A stretch of 64,000 nt of DNA. Source: Rathayibacter sp. VKM Ac-2754 (GTDB lineage Bacteria; Actinomycetota; Actinomycetes; Actinomycetales; Microbacteriaceae). Under the pieces are notes generated by a model that ran no database searches, was not told the origin of the DNA, and was given only the letters and a program-made list of their open reading frames with translations. The stretch's first letter is position 1. Each line of letters starts with the position of its first letter. Positions 53,498-62,738 of the stretch are shown here, piece by piece. The translations under genes were made by a program, and so were the position numbers. The stretch is from NCBI RefSeq assembly GCF_009807095.1, contig NZ_WUCC01000002.1, positions 372,001 through 436,000 on the forward strand, in the 5' to 3' direction.

Positions 53498-54556
53498 GTG
53501 ACCCGCACCGCCGTCCGCGCTCTCGCGATACCGGAGCGCCCCGGCGCCGACGGCTGGAAGGACTTCGTCGCCCTGACCGCGATCGGCAACGCGATCGAGG
53601 CCGAGGGCACGGGGACCGACGACCTCGGCTACTCCCCCGAGACGAACCTCGGGGAGTGGCGGCAGCAGGAGTTCTCGCCCCGGCGGGCCTACCTCGCCGA
53701 GCGGGACGGCCGCGTCGTCGGCGGCGGGGAGCTGCACTGGAGCGCCGAGCCCGGGGACGACGCCGCGTGGCTGTCGATCGCGGTGCTCCCCGACGAGCGC
53801 GGACAGGGTGCGGGGACGGCCCTGCTCGAGCGGCTGAGCGCGGACGCGGTCGACCTCGGCAGGCGCGTGCTGCAGACCTGGACGGCGCACCGGGCGGACG
53901 CCGGCGGCGAGCGCACGGAGCCGCTCTCGGGCGCGGGCTCGGTCCCCTCCGCCGACACCGGATCGCGCTGGCTCGCTGAGCGGGGCTGGAGTCTCGAGCA
54001 GGTCGAGCGCGTCAGCGTCGCGCGGCTCCCGATCGCGTCGCTCGAGGAGCGCCGTCGCGTCGCCCTCGAGCACAGCGCGGGCTACGAGGTGCTGCACTGG
54101 CGCGGGGCGACACCGGAGGAGTGGATCGACGACCTGCTCCTCCTCCGCACCGCGATGTCGACGCAGGCGCCGTCGGCCGGCCTGTCGGTGCCCGAGGAGA
54201 CCTGGACCCGCGATCGGCTCGCGGCCCACGAGCGCGGGGCAGCGGCCGGCGGACGGGTCGAGCTCGCCTCCGCCGCGCTGCACCGCTCGAGCGGGCGGCT
54301 CGTCGGCTACTGCACGACCGATCTGCTGCCCGACCGCCCCGCGCTGTGGGGCGACACGCTCGTGCTGCCGGAGCACCGCGGCCACCGCCTGGGCATGCTG
54401 CTGAAGCTCGACGCCCTCGAGCAGCTCGCCGCGACGGGCTGCTCGGCCGTCTACACCTGGAACGCCGAGGAGAACCGCCCGATGCTCACCGTGAACGAGG
54501 CCGTGGGCTTCACCGCCGTCGCCGTCGAGGGCCAGTGGAAGAAGGTGCTCGCGTGA
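53498..54556 (+). CDS. Two-domain GNAT acetyltransferase
   Basis: The 352-residue protein appears to carry two GNAT folds. Copy 1 (about 1-190) has motif A in LSIAVLPDERGQGAGTALLERL. Copy 2 (about 200-352) has VLPEHRGHRLGMLLKLDALEQL and a C-terminal NAEENRPMLTVNEAVGF typical of GNATs that hold acetyl-CoA. Tandem GNATs of this type are common in actinobacteria. The substrate is unknown. The start is a GTG with a GGGGAGG site. Confidence 0.85.
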   Translation: MTRTAVRALAIPERPGADGWKDFVALTAIGNAIEAEGTGTDDLGYSPETNLGEWRQQEFSPRRAYLAERDGRVVGGGELHWSAEPGDDAAWLSIAVLPDERGQGAGTALLERLSADAVDLGRRVLQTWTAHRADAGGERTEPLSGAGSVPSADTGSRWLAERGWSLEQVERVSVARLPIASLEERRRVALEHSAGYEVLHWRGATPEEWIDDLLLLRTAMSTQAPSAGLSVPEETWTRDRLAAHERGAAAGGRVELASAALHRSSGRLVGYCTTDLLPDRPALWGDTLVLPEHRGHRLGMLLKLDALEQLAATGCSAVYTWNAEENRPMLTVNEAVGFTAVAVEGQWKKVLA

Positions 54557-55581
54557 GCGGGCTCAGCGCAGGCGAACGGGAGCGCTTCGCCCGCCAGATC
54601 CGCCTGTTCGGCGAGGAGGGGCAGCGGAGGCTCCTGGACGCACGCGTCCTGGTGCTCGGCGCCGGCGGCATCGGCTCGCCGGTGATCACGGCGCTCGCCG
54701 CAGCCGGCATCGGGCGGCTCGGGATCGTCGACTCCGACGTCGTCGAGCCGTCGAACCTCTCGCGCCAGACCGCGCACGACGGCGACTCGGTGGGGCGGTC
54801 GAAGGCGGAGTCGGCGGCCGCGACCGCGCGCCGCCTCTCGCCGGGGATCGACGCGCGCGCCTTCTCCGTCGCGTTCACCTCGGTGAACGCCGACGCGCTC
54901 GTCGCGGACTGGGACGTGGTCGTCGACGGCTTCGACACCTTCGGGTCGCGCTACCTGGCCTCTGACGCGACCACCCGCGCCGGCATCCCGCACGTCTGGG
55001 GCTCGGCCCTCGGCTTCGACGGCCAGCTCTCGACGTTCTGGGCCGAGGCGCCGGGCGGAGGCGTCACGCTGCGGGCCCTGCACCCGGAGGCGGAGGACTC
55101 GGCCGACAGCTGCGCCACGGTCGGCGTCCTGGGGACGCTCTGCGCGACGATCGGCTCGGCGATGGCGAGCGAGGTCGTGAAGCTGGTGACGGGAGTCGGT
55201 GCACCGCTGTTCGGGCGGGTGCTGGTGCACGACGCGCTCGACGGGTCGTGGACCGAGTTGCCGCTCGCGCGCGCGGTGCCGACCGTTCCTCCGCCGCTCG
55301 TGGGTGCGGGGGCGGTGACGGCCGCCGAGCTGCGTGCGCGGCTGGCGGGATCGCGCCCGCCGACGGTGATCGACCTCCGCGAGGACTCCGAGGACCGCTC
55401 GATCGCGGTGCCGGGGGCGGTGCGGATGCCGATGTCCCGCTTCGACCCGGGGGCGCTGCCCGCGGGACCGCTGGTGCTGTACTGCGCGTCGGGGGTCCGC
55501 TCGCGGCTGGCGGCGGAGCGCGCGGCGGCGGCGGGGATCGCCTCGGACTCGCTGGTGGGCGGGGCGGCGGGCTGGGGCTGA
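54553..55581 (+). CDS. ThiF/MoeB-type adenylyltransferase with rhodanese domain
   Basis: Residues about 5-240 form an E1-like adenylating domain: RQIRLFGEEGQRRL, LGAGGIGSPVITALAAAGIGRLGIVD, DSDVVEPSNLSRQ and VGVLGTLCATIGSAMASEVVKL. Residues about 255-342 are a rhodanese-like domain with PTVIDLREDSE, MPMSRFD and an active-site Cys in VLYCASGVRS. MoeZR-type proteins activate sulfur carriers such as MoaD or ThiS. No zinc-binding CxxC pair is seen. Its position 3 kb from moaD suggests, but does not show, a role in molybdopterin synthesis. It overlaps the GNAT gene by 4 nt. Confidence 0.88.
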   Translation: MSGLSAGERERFARQIRLFGEEGQRRLLDARVLVLGAGGIGSPVITALAAAGIGRLGIVDSDVVEPSNLSRQTAHDGDSVGRSKAESAAATARRLSPGIDARAFSVAFTSVNADALVADWDVVVDGFDTFGSRYLASDATTRAGIPHVWGSALGFDGQLSTFWAEAPGGGVTLRALHPEAEDSADSCATVGVLGTLCATIGSAMASEVVKLVTGVGAPLFGRVLVHDALDGSWTELPLARAVPTVPPPLVGAGAVTAAELRARLAGSRPPTVIDLREDSEDRSIAVPGAVRMPMSRFDPGALPAGPLVLYCASGVRSRLAAERAAAAGIASDSLVGGAAGWG

Positions 55582-55593
55582 CGCCCTGAAGCG

Positions 55594-56235
55594 CTAGACG
55601 AGTCCGTGCCGGTGCGCGAAGGCGACGAGCTGCAGTCGGGACGCGAGACCGAGCTTGCCGAGGATGCTGGAGACGTGGCTCTTGACGGTCGACTCACTCA
55701 AGTGGGCCTGACCCGCGATCTCGGCGATGCTCCGACCCTGGGCGGCGGAGGCGAAGATCTCCCGCTCCTTGGCGGAGAGAGCGGCGAGCGCCTCCGGAGT
55801 CGCGGGCGCGACGGTGGACACGTAGTCGCGCAGCGGGGAGCGGTGGCCCGCGCCGGCGATGATCGTGCGGCCGGCGGCGACGGCGCGGACCGTGCCGAGC
55901 AGCAGCTCGGTGGAGGCGTCCTTCATGAGGAAGCCGACGGCGCCGGCGGCGAGAGCCTCGGCTATCGCACTGTCGTGCTGATGGGTCGTGAGGATGATCA
56001 CCCGGGTGCGGTTGGCCGGCTCCTGCGTGATCCGGCGGGCGGCCGAGATGCCGTCGAGGACCGGCATCCGCACATCGAGGAGGAGGACGTCGGGTCTCGC
56101 GCCGAGCGCCAGGGCGACCGCGGCGGAGCCGGTGTAGGCCGCGCCTGCGAACTCCAGATCGGTCTCGGCGTCGATCAGCATCTGCAGCCCGGAGCAGAAC
56201 AGCAGGTGGTCATCGGCGACCGCCACGCGGATCAC
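55594..56235 (-). CDS. NarL/LuxR-family response regulator
   Basis: The 213-residue protein has a receiver domain with the acidic pair VADDHLL, phosphoacceptor Asp in LLLDVRMP and Lys in FLMKDAS, then a LuxR helix-turn-helix near the C-terminus (LSAKEREIFASAAQGRSIAEIAGQAHLSESTVKSHVSSIL). The start is a GTG overlapping the kinase stop by 4 nt. It is the output of the adjacent sensor kinase; target genes are unknown. Confidence 0.93.
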   Translation of the reverse strand: MIRVAVADDHLLFCSGLQMLIDAETDLEFAGAAYTGSAAVALALGARPDVLLLDVRMPVLDGISAARRITQEPANRTRVIILTTHQHDSAIAEALAAGAVGFLMKDASTELLLGTVRAVAAGRTIIAGAGHRSPLRDYVSTVAPATPEALAALSAKEREIFASAAQGRSIAEIAGQAHLSESTVKSHVSSILGKLGLASRLQLVAFAHRHGLV

Positions 56236-57383
56236 GGCGCCACCTCGACGGGAGGCGCCGGCACCGAGGCGGTGACGACGAAGCTCTCGCCGTCCTGCGA
56301 CTCCTCGGCGGTCAACCACCCGCCCGCGAGCTCGGCACGCTCCTTCATCCCCACGACTCCCCGACCCGACCCGATCGACGGCTCGCGGCCCGGCCGCCCG
56401 CGCGAGGTGACCTCGAGCAGGAGCGCGGAACCGCTCCAGAGCAGCCGGACGAGGGCGTTCGGCCGGTCGCCGCTGTGCCGCAGCGCATTGGTCAGCGCCT
56501 CCTGGACGATGCGGTAGACCGCCAGCTGCTGGCCGCCGGTGAGCGGGACTCGTGCCCCGGACTCCTCGATGTCGACGGCGAGACCGGCGGAGCGGAACCG
56601 CTCACCGAGCGCGGGGAGGCTCTCGAGCGTCGGCTGGTCGAGGACGACGGCGCCGGGCCCGATGGACTCGAGGAGCATCCGCACCTCCACGAGTGACGCG
56701 CGAGCGACGTCGGAGATCACTCCGAGGGACGTCTCGGCTCGCCCGGGGTCGACCCGGACGAGCGAAGCGGCTCCGTTCGCCTGGGCGAGGACGATCGACA
56801 GCGACTGCGCCATGATGTCGTGAACGTCGCGGGCGATGCGGGAGCGCTCGGAGATGAGGGTCAGCTCGCGGCCAGCGTCGTCGAGGCTCTGCTCGAGCGC
56901 GCGCCGCTCGACGAGCAGCTGCGCGCGCCCGCGGATCAGGCGGTGGAGGTGCCCTCCGGCCAGTCCGAGCACGACCAGGCCGACCGGCACTCCGGCCGCG
57001 AAGGGACCCTCCGCTCGGTAGGCGAGAGCGCCGGAGCCGACGAGGAGCAGAGCGGAGAGCACGACTCCGGCCCGCGACGGAGGACGGGCGCCCGTGCGGA
57101 CGGCGGCGTAGACGAGGCCGGTGACGAGCGATCCCATGCCGCTGGAAGCCGTGTCCGGCAGGAGGACCGCGCACACGGCCAGGGCTGCGGACGCCCCGAC
57201 GGCGACCCACGGTGCTGAGGAACAGGCGGCCACGACTGCGGTGACGAGCAGGACGAGCGCGGCGCGGCCCGATCCGCCGTCGCCACCGATGCGCCCCGCC
57301 TCCGCCGACAGCCAGAACCCGCCGAAGGCCGCCGCGACGAGGAGGTCGAGCCAGGGGCGGGCACGACGGAGGAGAGCGGGCAT
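56232..57383 (-). CDS. Sensor histidine kinase (HisKA_3 type)
   Basis: The 383-residue protein has four or five N-terminal TM segments (about 10-150) without a sizeable external sensor domain. The dimerisation/phosphoacceptor helix is ERSRIARDVHDIMAQSL (His about 195), and the HATPase contains EALTNALRHSG and GRGVVGMKERAEL. This is the intramembrane-sensing NarX/DesK-like class seen in actinobacteria. It partners the regulator that overlaps its stop codon. Confidence 0.92.
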   Translation of the reverse strand: MPALLRRARPWLDLLVAAAFGGFWLSAEAGRIGGDGGSGRAALVLLVTAVVAACSSAPWVAVGASAALAVCAVLLPDTASSGMGSLVTGLVYAAVRTGARPPSRAGVVLSALLLVGSGALAYRAEGPFAAGVPVGLVVLGLAGGHLHRLIRGRAQLLVERRALEQSLDDAGRELTLISERSRIARDVHDIMAQSLSIVLAQANGAASLVRVDPGRAETSLGVISDVARASLVEVRMLLESIGPGAVVLDQPTLESLPALGERFRSAGLAVDIEESGARVPLTGGQQLAVYRIVQEALTNALRHSGDRPNALVRLLWSGSALLLEVTSRGRPGREPSIGSGRGVVGMKERAELAGGWLTAEESQDGESFVVTASVPAPPVEVAP

Positions 57384-57546
57384 GCCCCGACGCTAACGGC
57401 TGCCCCGAGCCGCCCGTCGTGCGCACGGAGCCTTTTCGTCCGAACGGACGAGAGGGAGTGGCTGTTCGTCCGGCGCCCGCGATCGGTGCAGGGAATTCAC
57501 TGGAGAGGCGCCGCAGTCGAGCGCCCCGACTCTGGAGGTCACCACC

Positions 57547-58494
57547 ATGACGCACGTTCCGCCGTCACCGTCCCGACGCCCGCAGCAGCCGACCGGAGGG
57601 CGACCCGCTCGTCATCAGGGTCGCGTGCCCGCCGCGTGGTCGGCACTCCTCCTCGTCCTCCTGGCGGGGTGCTCCCAGAGCGCCTTCGGCGCATCCGCCC
57701 CCCGGGACCCGTCAGCGCACGCGGTGCTCGACCGGGACACCGGTGAGATCGTCTTGCCGCTGGGCGAGTACGACTTCTACGACTCCGAGTCGACGATGGA
57801 TCTGGCGAACCACGCCACCGACATCGCCCTCGCGACCTGCATGACCGCCGCGGGATCCGTCTACTCCGCGGTCTCGATCGAGGAGACGCCCGAGTCGAGG
57901 ATCGGGGACAGGACCTACGGCCTCTGGAACGAGGACCAGGCGCTCCTGCACGGATTCGGATCGGCGCCCTCGCCGGTCGATGCGGCGATCGATGCCGACC
58001 GCGCGGCGGGGGGCGAGGCGTGGGACGCGGCGTACGAGGACTGCGCGACGCGGCCGGACGCGGAGCTCACCGCGCTCCTCCCCGACAACGGCGAGCTCAC
58101 CGAGTCGCTCGTGCCCCGACTCCGGACGGCCGCCTACAACTCGGCCTCCGCCGACCCGGCCTGGCAGGCCGCTCGCGAGTCGTGGTGGCAGTGCCTCCGC
58201 GAGGCCGGACTCGACCCGCGCACCGGTTCGGGCGACTGGACGTCGCGCCAGGGAGTCGAGGTCGCCGAGGCCCGCAGTCCGGCGGGCGGTTCCGCGAGCG
58301 AGGAGGAGATCCGCGTCGCGTCGACTGAGGCGCGGTGCAACAGCGAGACCGGGCTGGCACAGACCCTCGGCGATCTGGAGGCCTCGTACCAGGCCCCGCT
58401 GATCACCGCGAACCGGGCGGCGCTGGACGAGCTGAAGGCCGAGAACGCCGAGCGCCTCGCCGGCCTCCGCGACTACCTCGCCCGCAGGGGCTGA
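57547..58494 (+). CDS. Lipoprotein of unknown function
   Basis: The 315-residue protein has a basic N-terminus and a lipobox LLAGCSQS at about residue 41. The mature part is acidic, with two Cys-containing stretches (ATCMTAAGS, YEDCATRP) and WWQCLREAG, which resemble paired-Cys lipoproteins of actinobacteria. It is divergent from the two-component system at 57383, so it may be that system's target. No domain recognised. Confidence 0.75.
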   Translation: MTHVPPSPSRRPQQPTGGRPARHQGRVPAAWSALLLVLLAGCSQSAFGASAPRDPSAHAVLDRDTGEIVLPLGEYDFYDSESTMDLANHATDIALATCMTAAGSVYSAVSIEETPESRIGDRTYGLWNEDQALLHGFGSAPSPVDAAIDADRAAGGEAWDAAYEDCATRPDAELTALLPDNGELTESLVPRLRTAAYNSASADPAWQAARESWWQCLREAGLDPRTGSGDWTSRQGVEVAEARSPAGGSASEEEIRVASTEARCNSETGLAQTLGDLEASYQAPLITANRAALDELKAENAERLAGLRDYLARRG

Positions 58495-58548
58495 GCCGCG
58501 GCCCGGAGTCGCGTCGCCGCCTCCGCACGAGCAGGTGGCGGCGCGGCG

Positions 58549-58791
58549 TCAGCCGCCGGCGAACGGCGGCAGCACGTCGACCGCCGCGCCGTCGGTGAGC
58601 GGAGTCGCGCGATCGGTCGTCGACACACCTCCGACGAGGTAGGTGCACCGCGCCAGCACCTCGGCCGCACTCGGCGCGGATTCGACCAGCCGCGCCTCGA
58701 GCGCACCCAGATCAGCCACGCCGTCGAACTCGTCGCCGGCGCGCCCCAGAGCGGCCTTCGCCGCGGCGAAGTAGCGGACGCGCACGCTCAT
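58549..58791 (-). CDS. moaD: Molybdopterin synthase sulfur carrier subunit MoaD
   Basis: The 80-residue ubiquitin-like protein ends in the required Gly-Gly (FAGG), which is thiocarboxylated and gives sulfur to the pterin. VRYFAAAKAALG at the start matches MoaD. It overlaps moaA by 4 nt on the minus strand. The partner moaE is encoded at 62.2 kb on the opposite strand. Confidence 0.92.
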   Translation of the reverse strand: MSVRVRYFAAAKAALGRAGDEFDGVADLGALEARLVESAPSAAEVLARCTYLVGGVSTTDRATPLTDGAAVDVLPPFAGG

Positions 58792-59876
58792 CCGCCGATC
58801 GCGCTCATCGTGCGCTCGGGCTGCACGAAGCCCACGCGGTTCATCTCGTGGCCGGCCGGCTTGCCCCACATCGCGCCGCGCCAGAGCTGGGCGACCTCGT
58901 GGTCGTCGGCACCCGCGCGCATCGGGGAGAGCAGGTCGGTCTCGTCGTTCGAGAACAGGCAGCTGCGCACTCCGCCCTCCGCCGTCAGGCGCGTGCGACG
59001 GCAGTCTCCGCAGAACGGCTCGGTGACGGAGGCGATGATGCCCACCTGACCGAGGACCGGCCCTTCGAGGACACCGGTCTCGTGCACGTCGAACAGCTCG
59101 GCGGGGGCTCCGTCGCGCGGGGCGGCGTGCGGGGTGAGGGTGAAGCGCTCCGAGAGGATCTCGCGGATCCCGGCGGCGGTGATCATCGTCTCGCGGTCCC
59201 AGCCGTGGTCGGCGTCGAGGGCCATCTGCTCGATGAAGCGCAGCTGGTGACCGCCGGCGAGCGCCCACGCGAGCAGCTCGGGCGCCTCCTTGTCGTTGAT
59301 GCCGGGGAGGAGCACGGCGTTGATCTTCGTCTGGGCGAGTCCCGCGGGGCCCAGGGCGTCGATGCCGGCGAGCACGCGGTCGAGGAACGGGCGCCGGGTG
59401 ACCTTCGCGAAGGTCTCGGCGCAGATGGAGTCGAGCGAGACGTTGACGCGGTTCAGGCCGGCCGCGGCGAGCGCCTCCGCTCGACCCGAGAGGCCGATCG
59501 CGTTGGTGGTCAGCGAGATCTCGGGGCGGGGCTCGAGCGCGGCGACGTCGCGGATGATGTCGACGAGATCCTTCCGCAGCAGCGGCTCCCCGCCGGTGAA
59601 GCGGATCTGCCGCACGCCGAACTGCTCGACCGCGATGCGCGCGAGCCGCACGATCTCGTCGCGGGTGAGCAGTGACGCGGGCGGGAGGAAGGGCAGCCCC
59701 TCGGCCGGCATGCAGTAGGTGCAGCGCAGATTGCACTTGTCGGTGAGGGAGATGCGCAGGTCGTCGGCGACCCGTCCGTAGGTGTCGAGGAGGAGCGGAG
59801 TCGCGGGGCGCTCGGCCGGGAGCACGGAGCTCTGCTGCCGGGGCCGGATGCCGGGAATCCCGAGTGCTGTGCTCAT
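58788..59876 (-). CDS. moaA: GTP 3',8-cyclase MoaA
   Basis: The 362-residue radical-SAM protein starts Moco synthesis from GTP. The N-terminal cluster motif is CNLRCTYCMPAEG. The C-terminal cluster has FCGDCRRTRLTAEGGVRSCLF, and the essential C-terminal Gly-Gly is present (SAIGG). Length is normal for actinobacteria. It is coupled with moaD and divergent from moeA. Confidence 0.95.
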   Translation of the reverse strand: MSTALGIPGIRPRQQSSVLPAERPATPLLLDTYGRVADDLRISLTDKCNLRCTYCMPAEGLPFLPPASLLTRDEIVRLARIAVEQFGVRQIRFTGGEPLLRKDLVDIIRDVAALEPRPEISLTTNAIGLSGRAEALAAAGLNRVNVSLDSICAETFAKVTRRPFLDRVLAGIDALGPAGLAQTKINAVLLPGINDKEAPELLAWALAGGHQLRFIEQMALDADHGWDRETMITAAGIREILSERFTLTPHAAPRDGAPAELFDVHETGVLEGPVLGQVGIIASVTEPFCGDCRRTRLTAEGGVRSCLFSNDETDLLSPMRAGADDHEVAQLWRGAMWGKPAGHEMNRVGFVQPERTMSAIGG

Positions 59877-59966
59877 CCGGACAGACTACGCGCCGGATCT
59901 GCGCGCGACCCGGCAGGATGGACTCCTCCCCGCCACTCGGCGCGGGCGAGCGACGGAGAGGACGCG

Positions 59967-61238
59967 ATGACGTCGATCGACCTGCACGCCGCCCGGGTGC
60001 GCGCTCTGCTCTCCCCCCTCGCCGAGCGCGGTGCCCACGAGACGCTGCCGCTCGATCCCGCCGCCGTCGCCGCCGATCCCGGCGCCTACGACCGCCGCGT
60101 GCTCGCGCGCTCGGTCACCGCTCCCCTCGACCTGCCGCGCTTCGACAATTCGCAGATGGACGGCTACGCCGTGCACGCCACCGATCTCGACGCGGCCACC
60201 ACCGGCAGTCCGGTCGTCCTGCCGGTCGTGGCCGCCATTCCCGCGGGCGACCGGGCGCCGCGCCTCGCGCCGGGCACCGCCGCTCCGATCATGACCGGCT
60301 CGCCTCTGCCCGTCGGCGCCGACGCCGTGGTGCCGATCGAGCGGGTCGACCCGCCGCGCTTCCCCGCGACCGGCTCCGAGGACGCGCGCGTCGCCTTCTC
60401 GGCACCCGTCATCGCCTCGACCTTCGTGCGCGCGCGTGGGAGCGATACCCGGAGCGGCGACCTGGCGCTGCCCGCCGGCACGACCCTCCGCGCCGCGCAC
60501 TACGGCCTGCTCGCCTCCCTCGGCCTCACCGAGATCGAGGTGCTCCCCCGGATCCGCGTCCTCGTCGTGCCGACCGGGCACGAGATCCGCCCGGCCGGTG
60601 CACTGCTCGAGGACGCGCAGATCTACGACGCGAACGGCTCGCTGCTCGCCGAGGCCGTCCGCGAGGCGGGCGCGCTGCCGATCGTCGCGCCGTGCGGCAG
60701 CGACCGAGCGGAGGATCTCCTGGCGCTCCTGCACGAGCACGCGGCCCAGGCGGATCTCGCGATCACGGTCGGCGGAGTGAGCGCCGGCGCCTACGAGGTC
60801 GTGCGCGACGCGCTCGGGCCGGCCGGCTCCGAGTTCGGGCACGTCGCGATGCAGCCCGGCGGGCCGCAGGGACTCGGACTCGTGCGGATGACGGACGGCA
60901 CCCACCTGCCGATCGTGTCGCTGCCCGGCAACCCGGTGAGCGCGCTGGTGTCGTTCGAGGTCTTCCTCCGCCCCGTGCTGCGCTCGCTCGCCGGGCGGTA
61001 CCCGGCGGAGCGGCCCCGGCTGCGGGCCCGGCTCGGCACCCCGCTCGACTCCCCCGCGCACCTGCACCAGATCCGGCGCGGAACCCTCGACGACGAGGGC
61101 CTCGTGCACGCGGTCGGCGGGCCGAGCTCGCACCTGCTCGCGTCCTACGCGCGCTCCAACGTGCTCATCCACGTCCCCGTCGGGACGGAACGCGCAGCGA
61201 CCGGCGACACGGTCGAGATCTGGAGGATCGATGACTGA
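59967..61238 (+). CDS. moeA: Molybdopterin molybdenumtransferase MoeA/Glp
   Basis: The 423-residue protein inserts molybdate into adenylylated molybdopterin. Family motifs: FDNSQMDGYAVHA, GTAAPIMTGSPLPVGADAVVPIE, VVPTGHEI, DANGSLLAEAV, VGGVSAGAYEVV and GNPVSALVSFEVF. All four MoeA domains are represented. Its stop overlaps moaC by 8 nt, opening the moeA-moaC-mog-moaE operon. Confidence 0.94.
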   Translation: MTSIDLHAARVRALLSPLAERGAHETLPLDPAAVAADPGAYDRRVLARSVTAPLDLPRFDNSQMDGYAVHATDLDAATTGSPVVLPVVAAIPAGDRAPRLAPGTAAPIMTGSPLPVGADAVVPIERVDPPRFPATGSEDARVAFSAPVIASTFVRARGSDTRSGDLALPAGTTLRAAHYGLLASLGLTEIEVLPRIRVLVVPTGHEIRPAGALLEDAQIYDANGSLLAEAVREAGALPIVAPCGSDRAEDLLALLHEHAAQADLAITVGGVSAGAYEVVRDALGPAGSEFGHVAMQPGGPQGLGLVRMTDGTHLPIVSLPGNPVSALVSFEVFLRPVLRSLAGRYPAERPRLRARLGTPLDSPAHLHQIRRGTLDDEGLVHAVGGPSSHLLASYARSNVLIHVPVGTERAATGDTVEIWRIDD

Positions 61239-61713
61239 GGTCTCAGACCACCTGACCCATGTCCGCGCCGACGGCGCCGTGCACATGGTCGATGTCGGCG
61301 GCAAGGAGGTGACCTCGCGCACCGCGGTCGCCGAGGGCTTCGTCGTCACGACGCCCGAGGTCGTGCGGCTGCTCGAGCAGGGCGAGCTGCCCAAGGGCGA
61401 GGCGCTGACAGTGGCGCGGATCGCCGGGATCATGGGCGCGAAGGCCACCTCGACGCTGATCCCGCTCTGCCACCCGCTCGCGCTGGACGGGGTCGACGTC
61501 GACCTCGAGCCGGGCGGTGACCGGGTGCGGATCGAGGCGCGCGTGCGCACCAGCGGGCGCACCGGGGTCGAGATGGAGGCGCTCACCGCCGTCACCGTCG
61601 CGGCGCTGACCGTCTACGACATGCTCAAGGCCGTCGATCGGAGCGCCGTCATCACCGACATCCGCGTGCTCGCCAAGGCTGGCGGGCGCACCGGCTCGTG
61701 GAGCGCGCAGTGA
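61231..61713 (+). CDS. moaC: Cyclic pyranopterin monophosphate synthase MoaC
   Basis: The 160-residue enzyme has the full MoaC pattern: MVDVGGKEVTSRTAVAEG, GIMGAKATSTLIPLCHPLALDGVDVD and MEALTAVTVAALTVYDMLKAVDR. It converts the MoaA product to cyclic pyranopterin monophosphate. Both ends overlap neighbours, so it is co-translated. Confidence 0.96.
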   Translation: MTEVSDHLTHVRADGAVHMVDVGGKEVTSRTAVAEGFVVTTPEVVRLLEQGELPKGEALTVARIAGIMGAKATSTLIPLCHPLALDGVDVDLEPGGDRVRIEARVRTSGRTGVEMEALTAVTVAALTVYDMLKAVDRSAVITDIRVLAKAGGRTGSWSAQ

Positions 61714-62186
61714 CGCGGCGGGCGGTCGCGGTCGTCGCGTCGACGCGCGCCGCCTCCGGCGTGTACGAGGACCGCACGGGGCCGGCGCTGCTCGCCTGGT
61801 TCGAGAGCCGGGGCTGGGAGGGGCGCGTGGTCGTGGTCGCCGACGGCGACGCGGTCGGCGAGGCGATCTCGGACGCGATCGGAGCGGGAGTCGACATCGT
61901 GGTCACGACCGGAGGCACGGGGGTCGCCCCGAGCGACGTCACACCCGAGCAGACCGCGCCGCTGATCGAGCGCGAGCTGCCCGGTCTCGCCGAGGCGATC
62001 CGCGCCCGGGGAGCCGCGCACGTCCCCACGGCGATCCTCAGCCGCGGCACGGCGGGAGTCGCGGGCACGAGCGTCGTCGTCAATCTGCCCGGCTCGCCCG
62101 GCGGTGTCCGCGACGGCATCGGCGTGCTCGACCCGGTCATCGGCCACCTGCTCGACCAGCTCGGAGGCGGCGATCATGCCCGCTGA
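61710..62186 (+). CDS. mog: Molybdopterin adenylyltransferase Mog/MoaB
   Basis: The 158-residue protein starts at a GTG overlapping moaC by 4 nt. The MoCF signatures are VASTRAASGVYEDRTGP, TTGGTGVAPSDVTPE and NLPGSPGGVRDGI. It adenylylates molybdopterin before MoeA acts. Mog and MoaB cannot be told apart with confidence; the operon position is the usual actinobacterial one. Confidence 0.93.
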   Translation: MTRRAVAVVASTRAASGVYEDRTGPALLAWFESRGWEGRVVVVADGDAVGEAISDAIGAGVDIVVTTGGTGVAPSDVTPEQTAPLIERELPGLAEAIRARGAAHVPTAILSRGTAGVAGTSVVVNLPGSPGGVRDGIGVLDPVIGHLLDQLGGGDHAR

Positions 62187-62607
62187 GGCCGTCGCGCTCG
62201 CGCGCATCGCCCACGAGACCGTCACGGTCGACGAGTGCGAGCACGCCGTCGACTCCCCCGCGCACGGCGCGGTGGTCACCTTCGCCGGCATCGTCCGCGA
62301 TCACGACGAGGGTCGCGGTGTGCTGCGCCTGCACTACGAGGCGCATCCGGAGGCGTCGGCGGCGCTGCTCGCGTCGGCGCAGCGGATCGCGGAGCGCTTC
62401 CCCGACGTGCGGATCGCGGCGGTGCACCGGGTCGGCGACCTGGTCGTCGGCGACCTGGCCCTGGCGTGCGCGGTCGCGTCCGCCCACCGGGCCGCGGCCT
62501 TCGAGGCGTGCGCGGCCCTGGTCGACGACATCAAGGCGTCCGTGCCGATCTGGAAGGAGCAGTCGTTCGTGGACGGCAGCTCGGAGTGGGTCGCGTCGCT
62601 CGGCTGA
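62176..62607 (+). CDS. moaE: Molybdopterin synthase catalytic subunit MoaE
   Basis: The 143-residue protein joins MoaD to make the dithiolene. GAVVTFAGIVRDHDEGRGVLRLHYEAHPE, HRVGDLVVGDLAL and VDDIKASVPIWKEQSF (with the active-site Lys) are diagnostic. It overlaps mog by 11 nt and ends the cofactor operon. Confidence 0.95.
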   Translation: MPAEAVALARIAHETVTVDECEHAVDSPAHGAVVTFAGIVRDHDEGRGVLRLHYEAHPEASAALLASAQRIAERFPDVRIAAVHRVGDLVVGDLALACAVASAHRAAAFEACAALVDDIKASVPIWKEQSFVDGSSEWVASLG

Positions 62608-62738
62608 GCCGACTGGCGGATCCGCCAAGGCGGTACCGCGCGCGGACTCGGCGGGACAGCGCGGGGTAACACGGGTGTCACACGTCTGAGGTTGACTGGA
62701 CGGGCACGCATCCGGCGGGCGCGGTCGAGAGGTGCGGC

